Source of the DNA: Sphaerulina vaccinii
Taxonomy: Eukaryota > Ascomycota > Dothideomycetes > Mycosphaerellales > Mycosphaerellaceae
Direction: 5' to 3'
Length of the DNA stretch: 64,000 bases
Assembly: GCA_022570795.1 (NCBI GenBank)
Contig: JAKUDP010000010.1
Span: forward strand, 992,001 to 1,056,000
Of this stretch, positions 33,601 to 43,696 are shown in pieces. The position numbers were made by a program, and so were the translations under genes. Position 1 is the first letter of the stretch. Every line of letters starts with the position of its first letter. The notes beneath the pieces were generated by a model. That model was not told where the DNA came from. It saw nothing but the letters and a program-made list of their open reading frames with translations, and searched no databases.

Positions 33601-35310
33601 GTTAGGCGCCTGATTTTGACGACGGGTGGAGAAACTGGCAGCACCTCATCTCAGCCGTTACGAGAGTCTCGAATCGCAACAAATAGAGCAGGACTGCTGA
33701 TGGCCTCCTCCGTGCAGTGACGGACGAGACTGGCGCACTCATTCGCACCGCGAGAGTGACTACTCACTGTCCAAATCCGCAGTCAGTTCACCCGCACGAT
33801 AGCAACAGGTCAGCGACACGCGATCCGCGAACGCGCGAAGCACCTCCGCTCCTAAGCCTCCGAGTGATCCACGATGCCACTGACGAGCGGCATGCGACGT
33901 GGAATCCTGGTGGTCTCTGGCGCAAGAGGACGCTGCAATATCATGCAACCAGGCGGCTCGCCATTGCATTAGCTGGATGCAGCTTGGTGATCAGCAGAGA
34001 CTGTTCTCTTCGGCTGTGCTTCATTCATTTCGGAGGGCAAGAGAAGGAGCAAATCCAAGCTTTGATCACGCGTAGACAGGAGCCTCAAAGGCTGTGTCTA
34101 TGGTCTGCTCCAACATGATGTTCAATGCATGCCAGTCTGCGACACTTGGCAGGTTTCTGAACTGCATGCGGCTCTGGTCAACGTCTGGATGAGGAATCAA
34201 CATACTTGAGTTGAGATCGTCTTGCTCCGTCCGTTGTCTTGTACAGATACTTTCTTCCGCGTTGCAAGAACCGCCGCCACCACCAAAGGAATCTCGTCCA
34301 GGTAGGACATACTTTGCTCATCTTTGAAAGACGCCATGGGCTTGGGCAGAGTAGTCTTTCGCCTGAGACATACCGACTTGTCCATCCAATTCAGAGGTTT
34401 CCGCCATATTTTCGCTGGATTACTGAGAGATACCGCGATGTGGACTCTCTGATCAAGGTCTGGTGCAAAGCTTGGGAGCGTCGAGGGCCAAGGCAAATCA
34501 GAACTCCTAGCCTGAAGCTTTTGACCGCCACTCACGCTGGTACAGTGTAGTGCGCTCCATTGCGAGGTCTCTTCGGCATGAACATATTTTCCTCTGAGCC
34601 TCCACGGATCGTGATCTGCTGGGAAGAGACATGTCGCCATTCAGATCTGCTTTATGTTGGCCAGTCGGCCTCGTCTCGCTGGCGCGCCCATACCGGAGAA
34701 CATACGGGGAGTGTCTGGCCGAGTTCACCATGTGCCTTTCGGCCACGTTGCTCTCCTCTGCTGCTCAATGTCACCAGTCGTGCACCTGACAATGCCCAGA
34801 GGCATGCTCTTCCATCACTCCCACTCGTTGCGTGGGGCTTCTCAGGCGGCTTGCTAAGCGCTCATCATATGGTTTTGGCAAGTCTCCGTTGTCTTTGTCG
34901 TAGCAATCGCTTCGTGGCTCTCGGTGGCGGCTTGTGGTGCATTCTTGAATGTGAGAAGCACTCGATGTAAGCTTTTTTCGAACTACGTGACTGGCTGTGT
35001 GCTGAATGGGCACGGCGGTCACTGCGAAGCGCTGCGTGAGAATCCTCGCAGCCCGAATCGGACTTGCGTTGCCGTTCTGTTTGCCATGCGAGCTGATAGC
35101 ACTCGTCGTGCTCCTGGTGGGGTGCATGACAGGCAAATGTGAGACGAAGCCGCGTAAGGTACCGCAGTGGTTGCGAGCGATGTAGAAGCATGACTGTTGT
35201 GGTGAGATATCCTTCTCCAACCGCCAGCCGTTCACCACGAAACATCAGCCCGCAGTCTCTTTTCCACCATCAACCTCTACGCCATCACCGCTCTACCTAT
35301 ACTCAACATC
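30691..35310. other. Gene-poor region of 4.6 kb
   Basis: No recognisable domain on either strand. Open frames up to about 160 codons overlap each other in opposite frames, which suggests chance in GC-balanced DNA. A short TCTTCC microsatellite lies near 30988-31015. A 61-codon frame at 30961-31146 has a hydrophobic start and several cysteines but weak support. No inverted terminal repeats, reverse transcriptase or transposase remnants were noticed. Confidence 0.5.
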
Positions 35311-35574
35311 ATGACAGACATGGGCTCACAGAACAAGGAGAACGAGGGACCCCTCGCGCACGAATGGAACTGGACCACAGAGATGGACGTCGACCTCTTG
35401 CGTTTCGGTAGGGAAGGTGAAGACACCTTGGAGGAACATCACTCCAACATCGCGCAGTACTTCGCGGTGAGATACTACGTCCACATTAATACCGCAGACA
35501 TCGAGACGCGCCTGAGCTTTCTGCGTGCGAAGGAGGAAGCTGCGCGTGCTCGTCCCTCTTGGCTGCGAGATTAG
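35311..35574 (+). CDS. Small protein with a possible helix-turn-helix segment
   Basis: One exon encodes 87 residues. The ATG at 35311 begins MTDMGSQNKENEGPL; a second ATG lies three codons later. The pattern EWNWTTEMDVDLLRFGREGE, then HHSNIAQYFAVRYYVHI, then TRLSFLRAKEEAA resembles small fungal SANT/Myb-like or homeodomain-like proteins: a Trp-led first helix, an IA..F turn and a last helix with an RL-x2-L motif. Composition is acidic at the N-terminus, basic at the end. No named family is claimed. A CA-rich leader precedes it (35240-35310), which is typical of fungal transcripts and supports that it is expressed. Confidence 0.5.
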   Translation: MTDMGSQNKENEGPLAHEWNWTTEMDVDLLRFGREGEDTLEEHHSNIAQYFAVRYYVHINTADIETRLSFLRAKEEAARARPSWLRD

Positions 35575-37657
35575 CCACGGCACTGTGATCTCGAAGGAGC
35601 CGCCTGTGGCATTTGTGACGGGAAATGGAGAAGGTCATAAGCTGGTGGTCACTGAGATGCGTGAGTAGCTCTCTTGCCACCCAATACTTGTACTGTTCGT
35701 AAGTCAGTTGTCTTTACAGACCGATCTCATGTACAATGCTCCTCTCTAACACATTTCCAGTTCCATTCGATCAGCGACCATGTGCTACTGTAGCTGTACG
35801 ACTGAGCGATTGCAGCCGCTGCGGTAGTGTCACAAAGCTCTACTTCATTCTGTAGCGCCGTAGCCAGGAAGTTGTTGAGAAGGCAGGTCATTGGCACCAA
35901 CAAGATCTCTCGCGCGGCGTGTACAATGTCTTGCTGATCAGGGTCATGCCGTGGACACGCAGTGCGAGATGCGGTGGAGCTACTTGCACGTGGCGATGAA
36001 GGATGCAGTCCATATACCCCTAATCCTTGTCATGTTGTGCTGCATTCTATGCTGCCCTTGCGAGACCTGTTCGCGTTCGATGCGTTGAGTAACATGTTAC
36101 AGTTTCGAGTGGTCACTCCGTACGCGTGATATCGGAGAATTTCTCTTTGTTCTTCGACAACCTTTGGTACCACCAAGGCAAAGGGGTCGCCTCGCCGAGT
36201 GCTATAAGCTTGATTTTGGCGAGCAGCGGCACGACTCGCAGGCCTGGACATGGATTTTCGTGTCATCACTTGGAGAAAGTTCTTGTTGTGCTTGTGCTAC
36301 AGAACGGATGTGCAGGTGATTCAGAAGGTCTGACGCCCACGCGGGTAGCTGCTGTTTGGTGCTGCAGGATGGAGGCGTTCGCGAATATTCAGGTACCGAG
36401 CCATACAAGTCAAGAAGACTTTGGAGCTTCACGCGCCTCACGCGCCTGGCACGCGAGGGCGGGAGATCGCGAAGATGTCCTTCTAGAATAGCATGAATCG
36501 AGCAAGTCTCGCCATTATCCTAGTTCCCACGCGCAATGTTCGCGTTCCTTAGTCGGAGGCGGACTTCTGACATCTTCAGACCTTGAAGTCCTAGCTCCAC
36601 GCTGTGTACCTGGACCGAAAGATCCCTTGCAAGTTGCCGACATGCATCGAAGTGGAGTCTCGTTTGTTGGAGATCATGTAGAACAGCTGCCCGCGTGTCT
36701 CTTCGCGTTCGCCACGCTCGTCTCGCGAGCATACAGTCATTGACAGCAGAACAGCAGACGGAAGTGAAAGGTGTCCGCAGAACGACCAGCAGATCGATCT
36801 CCGAAGTGATTCCCGAGTATCAGAACTAGGGCCAGCGCGAACGATTCCACCACCCTGAGCGTTGGCATTGCCGGGATTGCGATTGCAACGGGCGCGGTAG
36901 CATCATCCATCCTCCTCCTGCGGGTTGTCGAATCCCAATCGAAACGGCTGCTTTTGCTCTCTTCATAAATTCTGTGGCGTGCGGGAGTCTACGATCGTTC
37001 GTTCGTCGAAAACCGTCAGGAACGGCTCGCATTTCCATCATCACACCATTGACCCCACCGTGTCCACAGCTCGCAGTGAAGCTGTAACGAGGAGCAGCTG
37101 CCTGTGCAACATCACCTACCTAGTCGTTACGACAGTAGTAATAGTCCGTCTCCATATGCGCAACGCTAGATCAGTCCATCTACTCTTGGCTGACGGCAAT
37201 AGAACCTCTCGAAACTCGCGCCGAACTCTCTGCAGGTGCTCGGCGACGGCAGCACTAGAACTAGTCTCTCGTCCAATCTTCCGACGGCTTTCCTCAGACA
37301 GAACAGAACGACATCGACACATCGGCGAGCAAGCGTTGCACCGCATCTGTGCTCCTCACCTCTCAGCATTGCACAGTTTCCACCTCCCCCTGGCGCAGAC
37401 TGGGCGACACGAACACGCACCACCGCAGCAACGTAGCGTAGCGCCCCCAATCGTCCCATTGAGGTCCCCGCTGGCACCATTCTCCGAGCTTTGCGACCAG
37501 CAGGACGGACTGCAGGAAGCGCACAGGACAGGACAGCCACCACCTCCCCACGCGGCAAGTTCAGGATCCCATCATCCATTGCTGCCGCTCCCACGAGGGC
37601 AGCAGCGCCGACCACCAGCTAGGCATAGGAGACCAGTTGATGGCATTTGGGAGCATC
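35575..37657. other. Long upstream region of the G-alpha gene
   Basis: 2.1 kb without a supported gene. Signalling genes in filamentous fungi often have long leaders. The part from about 37030 to 37657 is C-rich with few plus-strand ATGs and probably includes the 5' untranslated region. Confidence 0.5.
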
Positions 37658-38895
37658 ATGTGCTTCGGAAGCAGCAGCAAGGATGATCCGGACGCAAAGA
37701 AGAGCAAGGAGATCGAGAAGCAGTTGCGGGAGGATCAGAAGCGTATGGCAAAGGAAGTGAAGCTGCTCCTACTGGGTAAGCATACATGGCGCGAGGCGGA
37801 CAACATGCCATTTGGGTGCTAATCGAGTTGTATAGGTGCGGGAGAATCCGGCAAGTCTACTGTGCTCAAGCAGATGCGCTTGATTCATACGAAGGGCTTT
37901 TCAAAGGAAGAACGAAAGCAATGGAAAGTTACGATCTTTCAGAACCTGCTGCACGCGTTCCAAGTTGTGTTCGGGGCAATGGAAGAACAGGAAGTCGACT
38001 TTGCAGAAGAGAGCAATATCGTACGTTCTATTAGCTGGAGAGTCTCTACAAGACCGTATGTGCTGACATGATCCTAGCGCTATGCCGAGATCGTTGCTGC
38101 AGACCCAGAAATCGGACCAGAAGACCCAATGCCTCTGGACTGTCTCAAGGCCTTCACTAGCCTGTGGCGAGATGCCGGTGTGCAGACTGCCATCAAGAAG
38201 GGCAACGAGTATGCTCTCCACGATAACTTGTCCTACTACTTTGCAGATGTCGAGAAGCTATTCGCAAAAGACTACCTACCAACAGACCAGGACATTCTCC
38301 GAGCACGACTACGAACAACCGGGATCAGTGAGACTATCTTCGAGACGGGCAACTTGACATACCGCATGTTCGATGTCGGCGGACAAAGATCAGAACGAAA
38401 GAAGTGGATTCATGTCTTCGACAACGTTCAAGTGGTACTATTCTTAGTGGCCATCAGTGGTTTCGATCACGTCCTCGTTGAAGATCGCAATGGCGTAAGT
38501 ATCGCCGACTGATATCATAAGAGAACATCAACGCTAACTACAGCTAGAACCAAATGCACGAAGCGCTCATGTTGTTCGAAAGCATCGCCAACAGCAAGTA
38601 CTTCGAGAAGTCTGCACTCATTCTCTTCCTGAACAAGATCGATCTATTCAGGGAAAAGGTGCATTCAGGGAAGGCCAGAATCCGTGATCACTTTCCCGAC
38701 TACACAGCGAGCGATACGGACGTTGAAGCTGGCCAGCAGTTCTTTGCGTCAAAGTTCAGGAACCTGGTGCGAGACCCCGAGAAGGACGCCTACGTACACT
38801 TCACCAATGCCACCGACACGAACCTTCTCGACAAAACGATGAAGAGTGTGCAGGACATGATCGTGCAGCGAAATCTGCACAATTTGATGCTGTAA
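37658..38895 (+). CDS. G protein alpha subunit, fungal group II
   Basis: Exons 37658-37775, 37836-38020, 38078-38494 and 38548-38895 give 355 residues. G-alpha couples a seven-helix receptor to downstream pathways at the plasma membrane. Nucleotide-binding motifs are intact: P-loop GAGESGKST (completed by the first splice), RLRTTGI with the arginine finger, switch II FDVGGQRSERKKW with the catalytic Gln, LNKID and TNATDT. The N-terminus MCFGSSSKDDPD and the C-terminus ending NLML match group II subunits (Neurospora GNA-2 type) and not group I or III. Met-Cys-Phe lacks Gly2, so N-myristoylation is not expected; Cys2 could be palmitoylated. Another in-frame ATG at 37640 would add six residues; homology favours 37658. 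Confidence 0.94.
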
Positions 38896-39639
38896 GGGAA
38901 CGCGAGCTTCTTTCAGTGTGGATTACCATTCTTGTGATACCCCCAAACAGCTTGGGCATTGGCGGCGCTCGTGGCGTTGCGATTGCAGGACGCGCATGGC
39001 GAAGCCTCGACCCCTGCTTTATTAGCATAGCGACCTCGATTTGTTTTGGACTCGAAGCACAGTCTTGCGATACAGAGCGAGTTCTGATTGATGTCGACAG
39101 TACTTAGACGCGACGACGAACAGGCGAGCGATCGACGCCTCCAGACGAAGCGCCGTATAGCGAACAACAAAAGCAGGTCGAACTGGACTGAGCGATGATC
39201 GAGAAGATGATCGAGAAGCATTACGATTTCTGGAATCTTTCGACTTTTGCGAGCATTTTCTGGGAGTATGAGCTCGCACACTAGCAGCGCGGGCGGTTGG
39301 ATCGGTTGCGGCTGGTCTGATAACTGGGAAGGCTCTGGAGGCTCTGCTGCTAGATGGTATATTTCTGTGCTTCTCTGCACGCACACGCAACGACTGCACT
39401 CGGACGAATGCGCCGTGATGTACAGGGGCCGGACTCTTCATTTCATGTTACGCAACAATCCTATAGATGTTGCGGCCCCAAGGCATTGACCGACTGGAAT
39501 CAAAGTATTCACATCCCTAGTTTCGAGGTTGTCTTGATAGTTGGTGAATGCGCGATAGTGGGTCGCCAGTGAGTAGCGCTTCTTTTACTTGCGGAATGCT
39601 GACTTGATGAACCCTGCCAAACATGGCGACCTAGGTTTC
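38896..39639. other. Intergenic region 3' of the G-alpha gene
   Basis: 744 bases holding the G-alpha 3' flank. Nothing further is seen before the tandem array begins. Confidence 0.4.
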
Positions 39640-40350
39640 CGTGCGACCTTGACCGTGCTAGCGAGGCTGGGGAAATAGTGCTGTGCGCAAAAGGCGAGCG
39701 GGTGGAGCAAGACCGATCCCGGCGTCTCTGAAAGCAGAACTTTTGGGCATTGCGAAAGTAATGCACCCCCGGAGCCTTGGTGAACGACAGACGAGCTGGG
39801 AGGGCGTGGAGGGATATTCCCGTACGTGGCAATGCTTCCGCAGAAATTGAGGACGACCGTGGCAGTGAGGTTGGGGAGGTGGTGCCGGGCATTGAATGCG
39901 ATAGAACGGAGACATGAGATCACCTGAAGGGGAGAGTGTACCACTTTATGGCGCTGCTTTATGGGTCGACGTTGGCTGAGCTCGTGGGGTCGAGGAGGTG
40001 GTGCGTGTAAAAGAATGGGAGATACTGGAGTGCTGCTGCCGATCATCGCGATGCACCGCGGGAGTTAACAACGACTGTGGTGATGAGGTGGGAGTGGTGG
40101 TACTGTCAGCAAAGAAACGAGAGAATGGAATGATGATGTCAAATGTGGCGATGCTTCCGCAGGCGTTGACAACGACTGTAACACTGAGAAGGGAGAGGCA
40201 GTGCTGTGAGCAAAGAAGGGAGAGAGTGGAGATACGCTGCCAACCTATTTCAGTCTGCGAGAGTTGACAACGACTGTGGCAGTGAGGTTGAAGAGGTGGT
40301 GCTGTGGGGCTGCTGGGGCAAACAGCGAGGGAATGGAGACAAGCTGTCAA
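39640..40350. repeat. Degenerate tandem array, period about 100 bp
   Basis: A core related to GTTGACAACGACTGTGGCAG followed by GTGAGG, GGAGGTGGTGCTGT, then GCAAA and GAGAATGGAGA recurs near 39649, 39847, 39966, 40064, 40165 and 40263. Spacing between the last four cores is 98-101 bases; the 39649 to 39847 gap is about twice that, with a very worn copy possible in between. The three copies at 40064, 40165 and 40263 are the most alike. An upstream phrase ATGCTTCCGCAG precedes two of them (39833 and 40151). The period is not a multiple of three and the copies fall in different frames, so the array is probably non-coding. It ends about 100 bases before the SET gene start codon. Confidence 0.7.
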
Positions 40351-40456
40351 GCTGAGTTTCACTTGTTTCACTTTGTCCCTTCACAAACTTAAGGCAAACC
40401 AAACCTCACCCCCGACGACAACACCTTTTAACCAACAACACCTTCTAGCTAACAAC

Positions 40457-42281
40457 ATGGACCCCGACACAGACATTATGGAGCAGCCCTGGGGCGTATC
40501 GGACTACAAGCCCACCAAGATCATCCACATCTGGCAGAAGCGACTTTCAGAGGCGCAGGTAGTGTCGCTGAGCGCAAGGCGCGCCACTGACACCAAGAAC
40601 ATCAACAGATACCCCTACGACCCCGAGCTTTGGATCAAGAGGGCCTACACACATCAGATTCTTGGCTACCCGGAGCTCGCTGTTGGCGACGCGTTCAAGG
40701 CCGAGCTCTTGTGCAGAAAGCTCCTCGCCGAGCTGGATCAGAATTTGAAGCCGAACTCTCGCATTGGAGTGCACGCTGGCTTCTGGATGAGGCACGAAGA
40801 CCCCGAGGATGAGTACGACGAAGTGCCACCATGGCTGGACACCATCGATCTCGAAGAAGAGCACGTTAAGCATCAGAAGAAGTTTACCTGCATCCTTGAC
40901 GACGCCGAGAAAGTCAAGCGAGCCAATCTCGTGTTCTCACCGCACCGCGAGGAAGGAAAGTTCTCGCCACAAGCTTATCCTTGGGTTACACGCGAGTACT
41001 CAATGAGGTTAGATTACGACATCGACGAGATCAACGCGGAGCTGAGGAACCCGTTGGTTTCGCGCCCGACAGGTCTTATGGTGGTCAAGAGATACGCCTT
41101 TGGCAAGGGAGTCGGTCGGCACGATGGCGCAGAGTTGCTTGGAGGATTCGCTTTGCGAGACATTGAGGAAGACGAGATGGTCATCAACGACAGGAGCAAG
41201 ACTTGGGTATGTTTCTGCGACTTCACTTCTTTGACTGCGATAATGTCCAATCATCTCAGGCTTTCCGGAAAAGGAAACATGCTAACAGATATTGGAAGGG
41301 CTGCATTGGCCCAGGCAAGGATGATGAGCGCTGGACCGACCACGATGGCCTTCCTGCAAGTGGCAGAGCTGCCAACCTGGGCGGAGGTTATGGGTGCGCA
41401 TCTTTCTTCCACCCAAACCACGCGGACGATTCGCCCGATCATGACATACGCTGGGTAGGTGAAACGCCGCCTCACTACTAACGGAGCATCTTCTAATCAT
41501 CTTTCAGATTCGCAACCGCCTCGGCCCTGACGCCGCCCACTCGATCTTGCTCGTCCGTAGTCTGTTACATTGCGTTCAAGACCATATCGATCACCCTCTC
41601 GACCACACGCACATTGCCCGTATTACCCCTCTATACGCACCAGGCGTCGAGAGGAACTTTTCAGTCGAAAAAGAGATCAGAGTCATCAACGAAGCCCTGG
41701 TCCAGTTCGGCATCGACATCTTTGCAAACCTAAACTTCGATACGTGGGTCCTCTTCGAGATTGAGGCTCGCCTGTCCAACAACAGCTGGAGCGACACGAT
41801 CGCCACCTGTCTCAGCCCCTTATTTTGCATGATCAACCACAGCTGCGAGCCCAATCTCTACTGGTGCTCACAGCCAGACCACTCGACCCTAAAAATTACC
41901 GCGAAGAGAGACATCAAGAAGGGCGAGCAGTTGTTGCTCGAGTACGACCAATTCCAGGGCAAGAATAAACTCGCAGACAGACGCAAACGATATCAGAAGT
42001 GGTTGGGTAGCGATTGTCAGTGCACTAGATGTGTGCGCGAGGAGCGAAAGGGGCACAACGAGATGAAGATGATTTTGGAAAAGCAAGGCTTGGGTCATCT
42101 GCAGATCTTGGATGGAACCGGCCTTAGCCCAGCGGCATTGGGTGAGGCCTGGAACACTGGCGAGCCAGTAGAGCTGCCAGAAGACGCCGTTATTGATGGT
42201 AAGTGGGCTGCTCTCGGGGCTGACAAGAACAAGAAGAAGAAGAAGCGACGGGTCAGAAAGAGCTTTGCTGGCTCTATCTAG
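40457..42281 (+). CDS. SET-domain protein (putative lysine methyltransferase)
   Basis: Exons 40457-41206, 41299-41454 and 41508-42281 give 559 residues. The N-terminal ~110 residues include a helical pair (PYDPELWIKRAYTHQILGYP ... FKAELLCRKLL) resembling a TPR-type repeat. The SET domain is split, as in SMYD and Set5-like proteins: a first half near FALRDIEEDEMVI, then ATCLSPLFCMINHSCEPNLY (SET motif NHSCEPN), then ITAKRDIKKGEQLLLEYDQ (GE and Y), and a post-SET Cys cluster GSDCQCTRC. SAM- and Lys-binding residues are therefore present. The substrate is unknown (histone or other protein). The first intron has two usable acceptors; the later one is chosen because it gives TWGCIGPGKDDER and has a CTAACA branch site just upstream. 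The C-terminus is Lys-rich (NKKKKKRRVRK). Confidence 0.9.
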
Positions 42282-43696
42282 GCAGACAAGGCGATACTGG
42301 TGGTATGGCTTTACGGAATGTGCTTCAGGATAAAAGTTGTTACATAGCTCTGTTGGGCTGGTCAATCAGACTATTTCCAGCGAGGAGATGACCTCTATAG
42401 CATTAGAATCAAAGATGATGCGATTTGCTTATTGGACTAGGATAACAGAGACGCTTTCTAAGAACTTGATTGTCTCTCGGTGTAGGCCACGCTCTTCGGC
42501 GTTACAGTTCAAGCTACGGCGATGCGAATATCTGGTCAGCACATCAAAGAGGCGATGCATGAGAAACACCAGTCTCTCATGTCAAGCCACCCTCTGTGCC
42601 ATCGTCGTATCAGACATTGCGCTGTGCCGAATGCATCGTGACTCCGGAGACAGTCTGGACGTTACTCTTCTCTTACCCAGAGCTACGCTGTAGGGTATTG
42701 AGCGCCTGTATGTCACGTTGTGTTAAGTCAAGCTTCTTATGGAGAGACTGTCATAGTATGCTCTTCATCTCTGGACAGGCTGGATGTCCGTGCCACTAGA
42801 TATCGAGTCTTGGTGTCGAGCGAAGTAGTCAAACTATCTGGAGAAGGATCGTTCGACATCCAGATCGAGTCTCAAGTGAGTCTCGAGTACACGTTTGAGG
42901 ACAATGGAGAATAGGATGGTAGTCTGGCCATGATTCAAAGAGTGGATGGTACCTGGGCTAGGACTAACTTTTCACGCTGCGTTGCGTGTCCACGTGATGT
43001 AAATCTCCGATACAGAAAGCATCTTGAGCATACTTCTTCCATGTCACCGAAGCTGGTATTCGAAGTCGGGATGCTTGACAGATACCGTACGTGCGGCAGA
43101 TGGCCGGCGTTTGCTCAAGGCGGCATGAGCGGTGATGTGGTTGTTTTGCAAAGAACTTCATCGTTCACGTGTCGTGATGTCGTTGGCTCAGATCCCTCGG
43201 AAAAGGAGCTGGCTCGTGCGTCCCCTTGATCTCACAGTTGGCTGTCGGCGTACACTTTTGATCTCTCCATCACCGTCTGGGTGCAAACTGTCCTGTGTGT
43301 CTCTCATATGATGCTCGGTCTACTGGTTATTACATATTATTTGCTTTGATGATATCTTGTCACTCCTTTACATCTCGTTTGTGTTAGCTGGACGATAAAG
43401 AAAGTCTACGTTCTGGATTCTGAGCGCGTCAGGAGGAAGAGGAAGTCTGTTGGGTGTTCCTTGTCGAACAAGCGAGTAGTTCGCATCAAGGACGCGTCCG
43501 GGAGGCAGAAAGTCGGGTTGGAAACATTGAAGTGCTTGTTTGAGCGATTGGGACGAGACGTCTATCGCTCGCCAGCTGTGCGGACAACGTGGAAGGTGAG
43601 GATCATTCGTCTATTGGTTGGCAGTCCAAGTCCAGCCATATGGTGAGATGCCCGATCATGTTGGATGGTGATACTGACGGATACGCAACGATGCAG
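42282..43696. other. Intergenic region; probable upstream exon(s) of the giant gene
   Basis: 1.4 kb. Most shows no coding signal. From 43388 to 43595 a plus-strand frame is open and ATG-free, bounded by an acceptor-like GTGTTAG and a donor-like AAG/GTGAGG; it may be a leader exon or a coding exon of the downstream gene. Confidence 0.4.

Noticed and set aside
34197..34640. Minus-strand 147-codon frame
   Set aside because: No recognisable domain, no intron signals, and no conserved-looking segment; not enough to call a gene.
36925..37686. 253-codon plus-strand frame before the G-alpha gene
   Set aside because: Starts at TTG, has low-complexity His/Arg/Ser composition, and overlaps the G-alpha start in another frame; more likely leader sequence.
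39585..40371. Minus-strand frames of about 150 codons across the repeat array
   Set aside because: They follow the repeat, whose period is not divisible by three, and they lack an ATG-supported or domain-bearing product.
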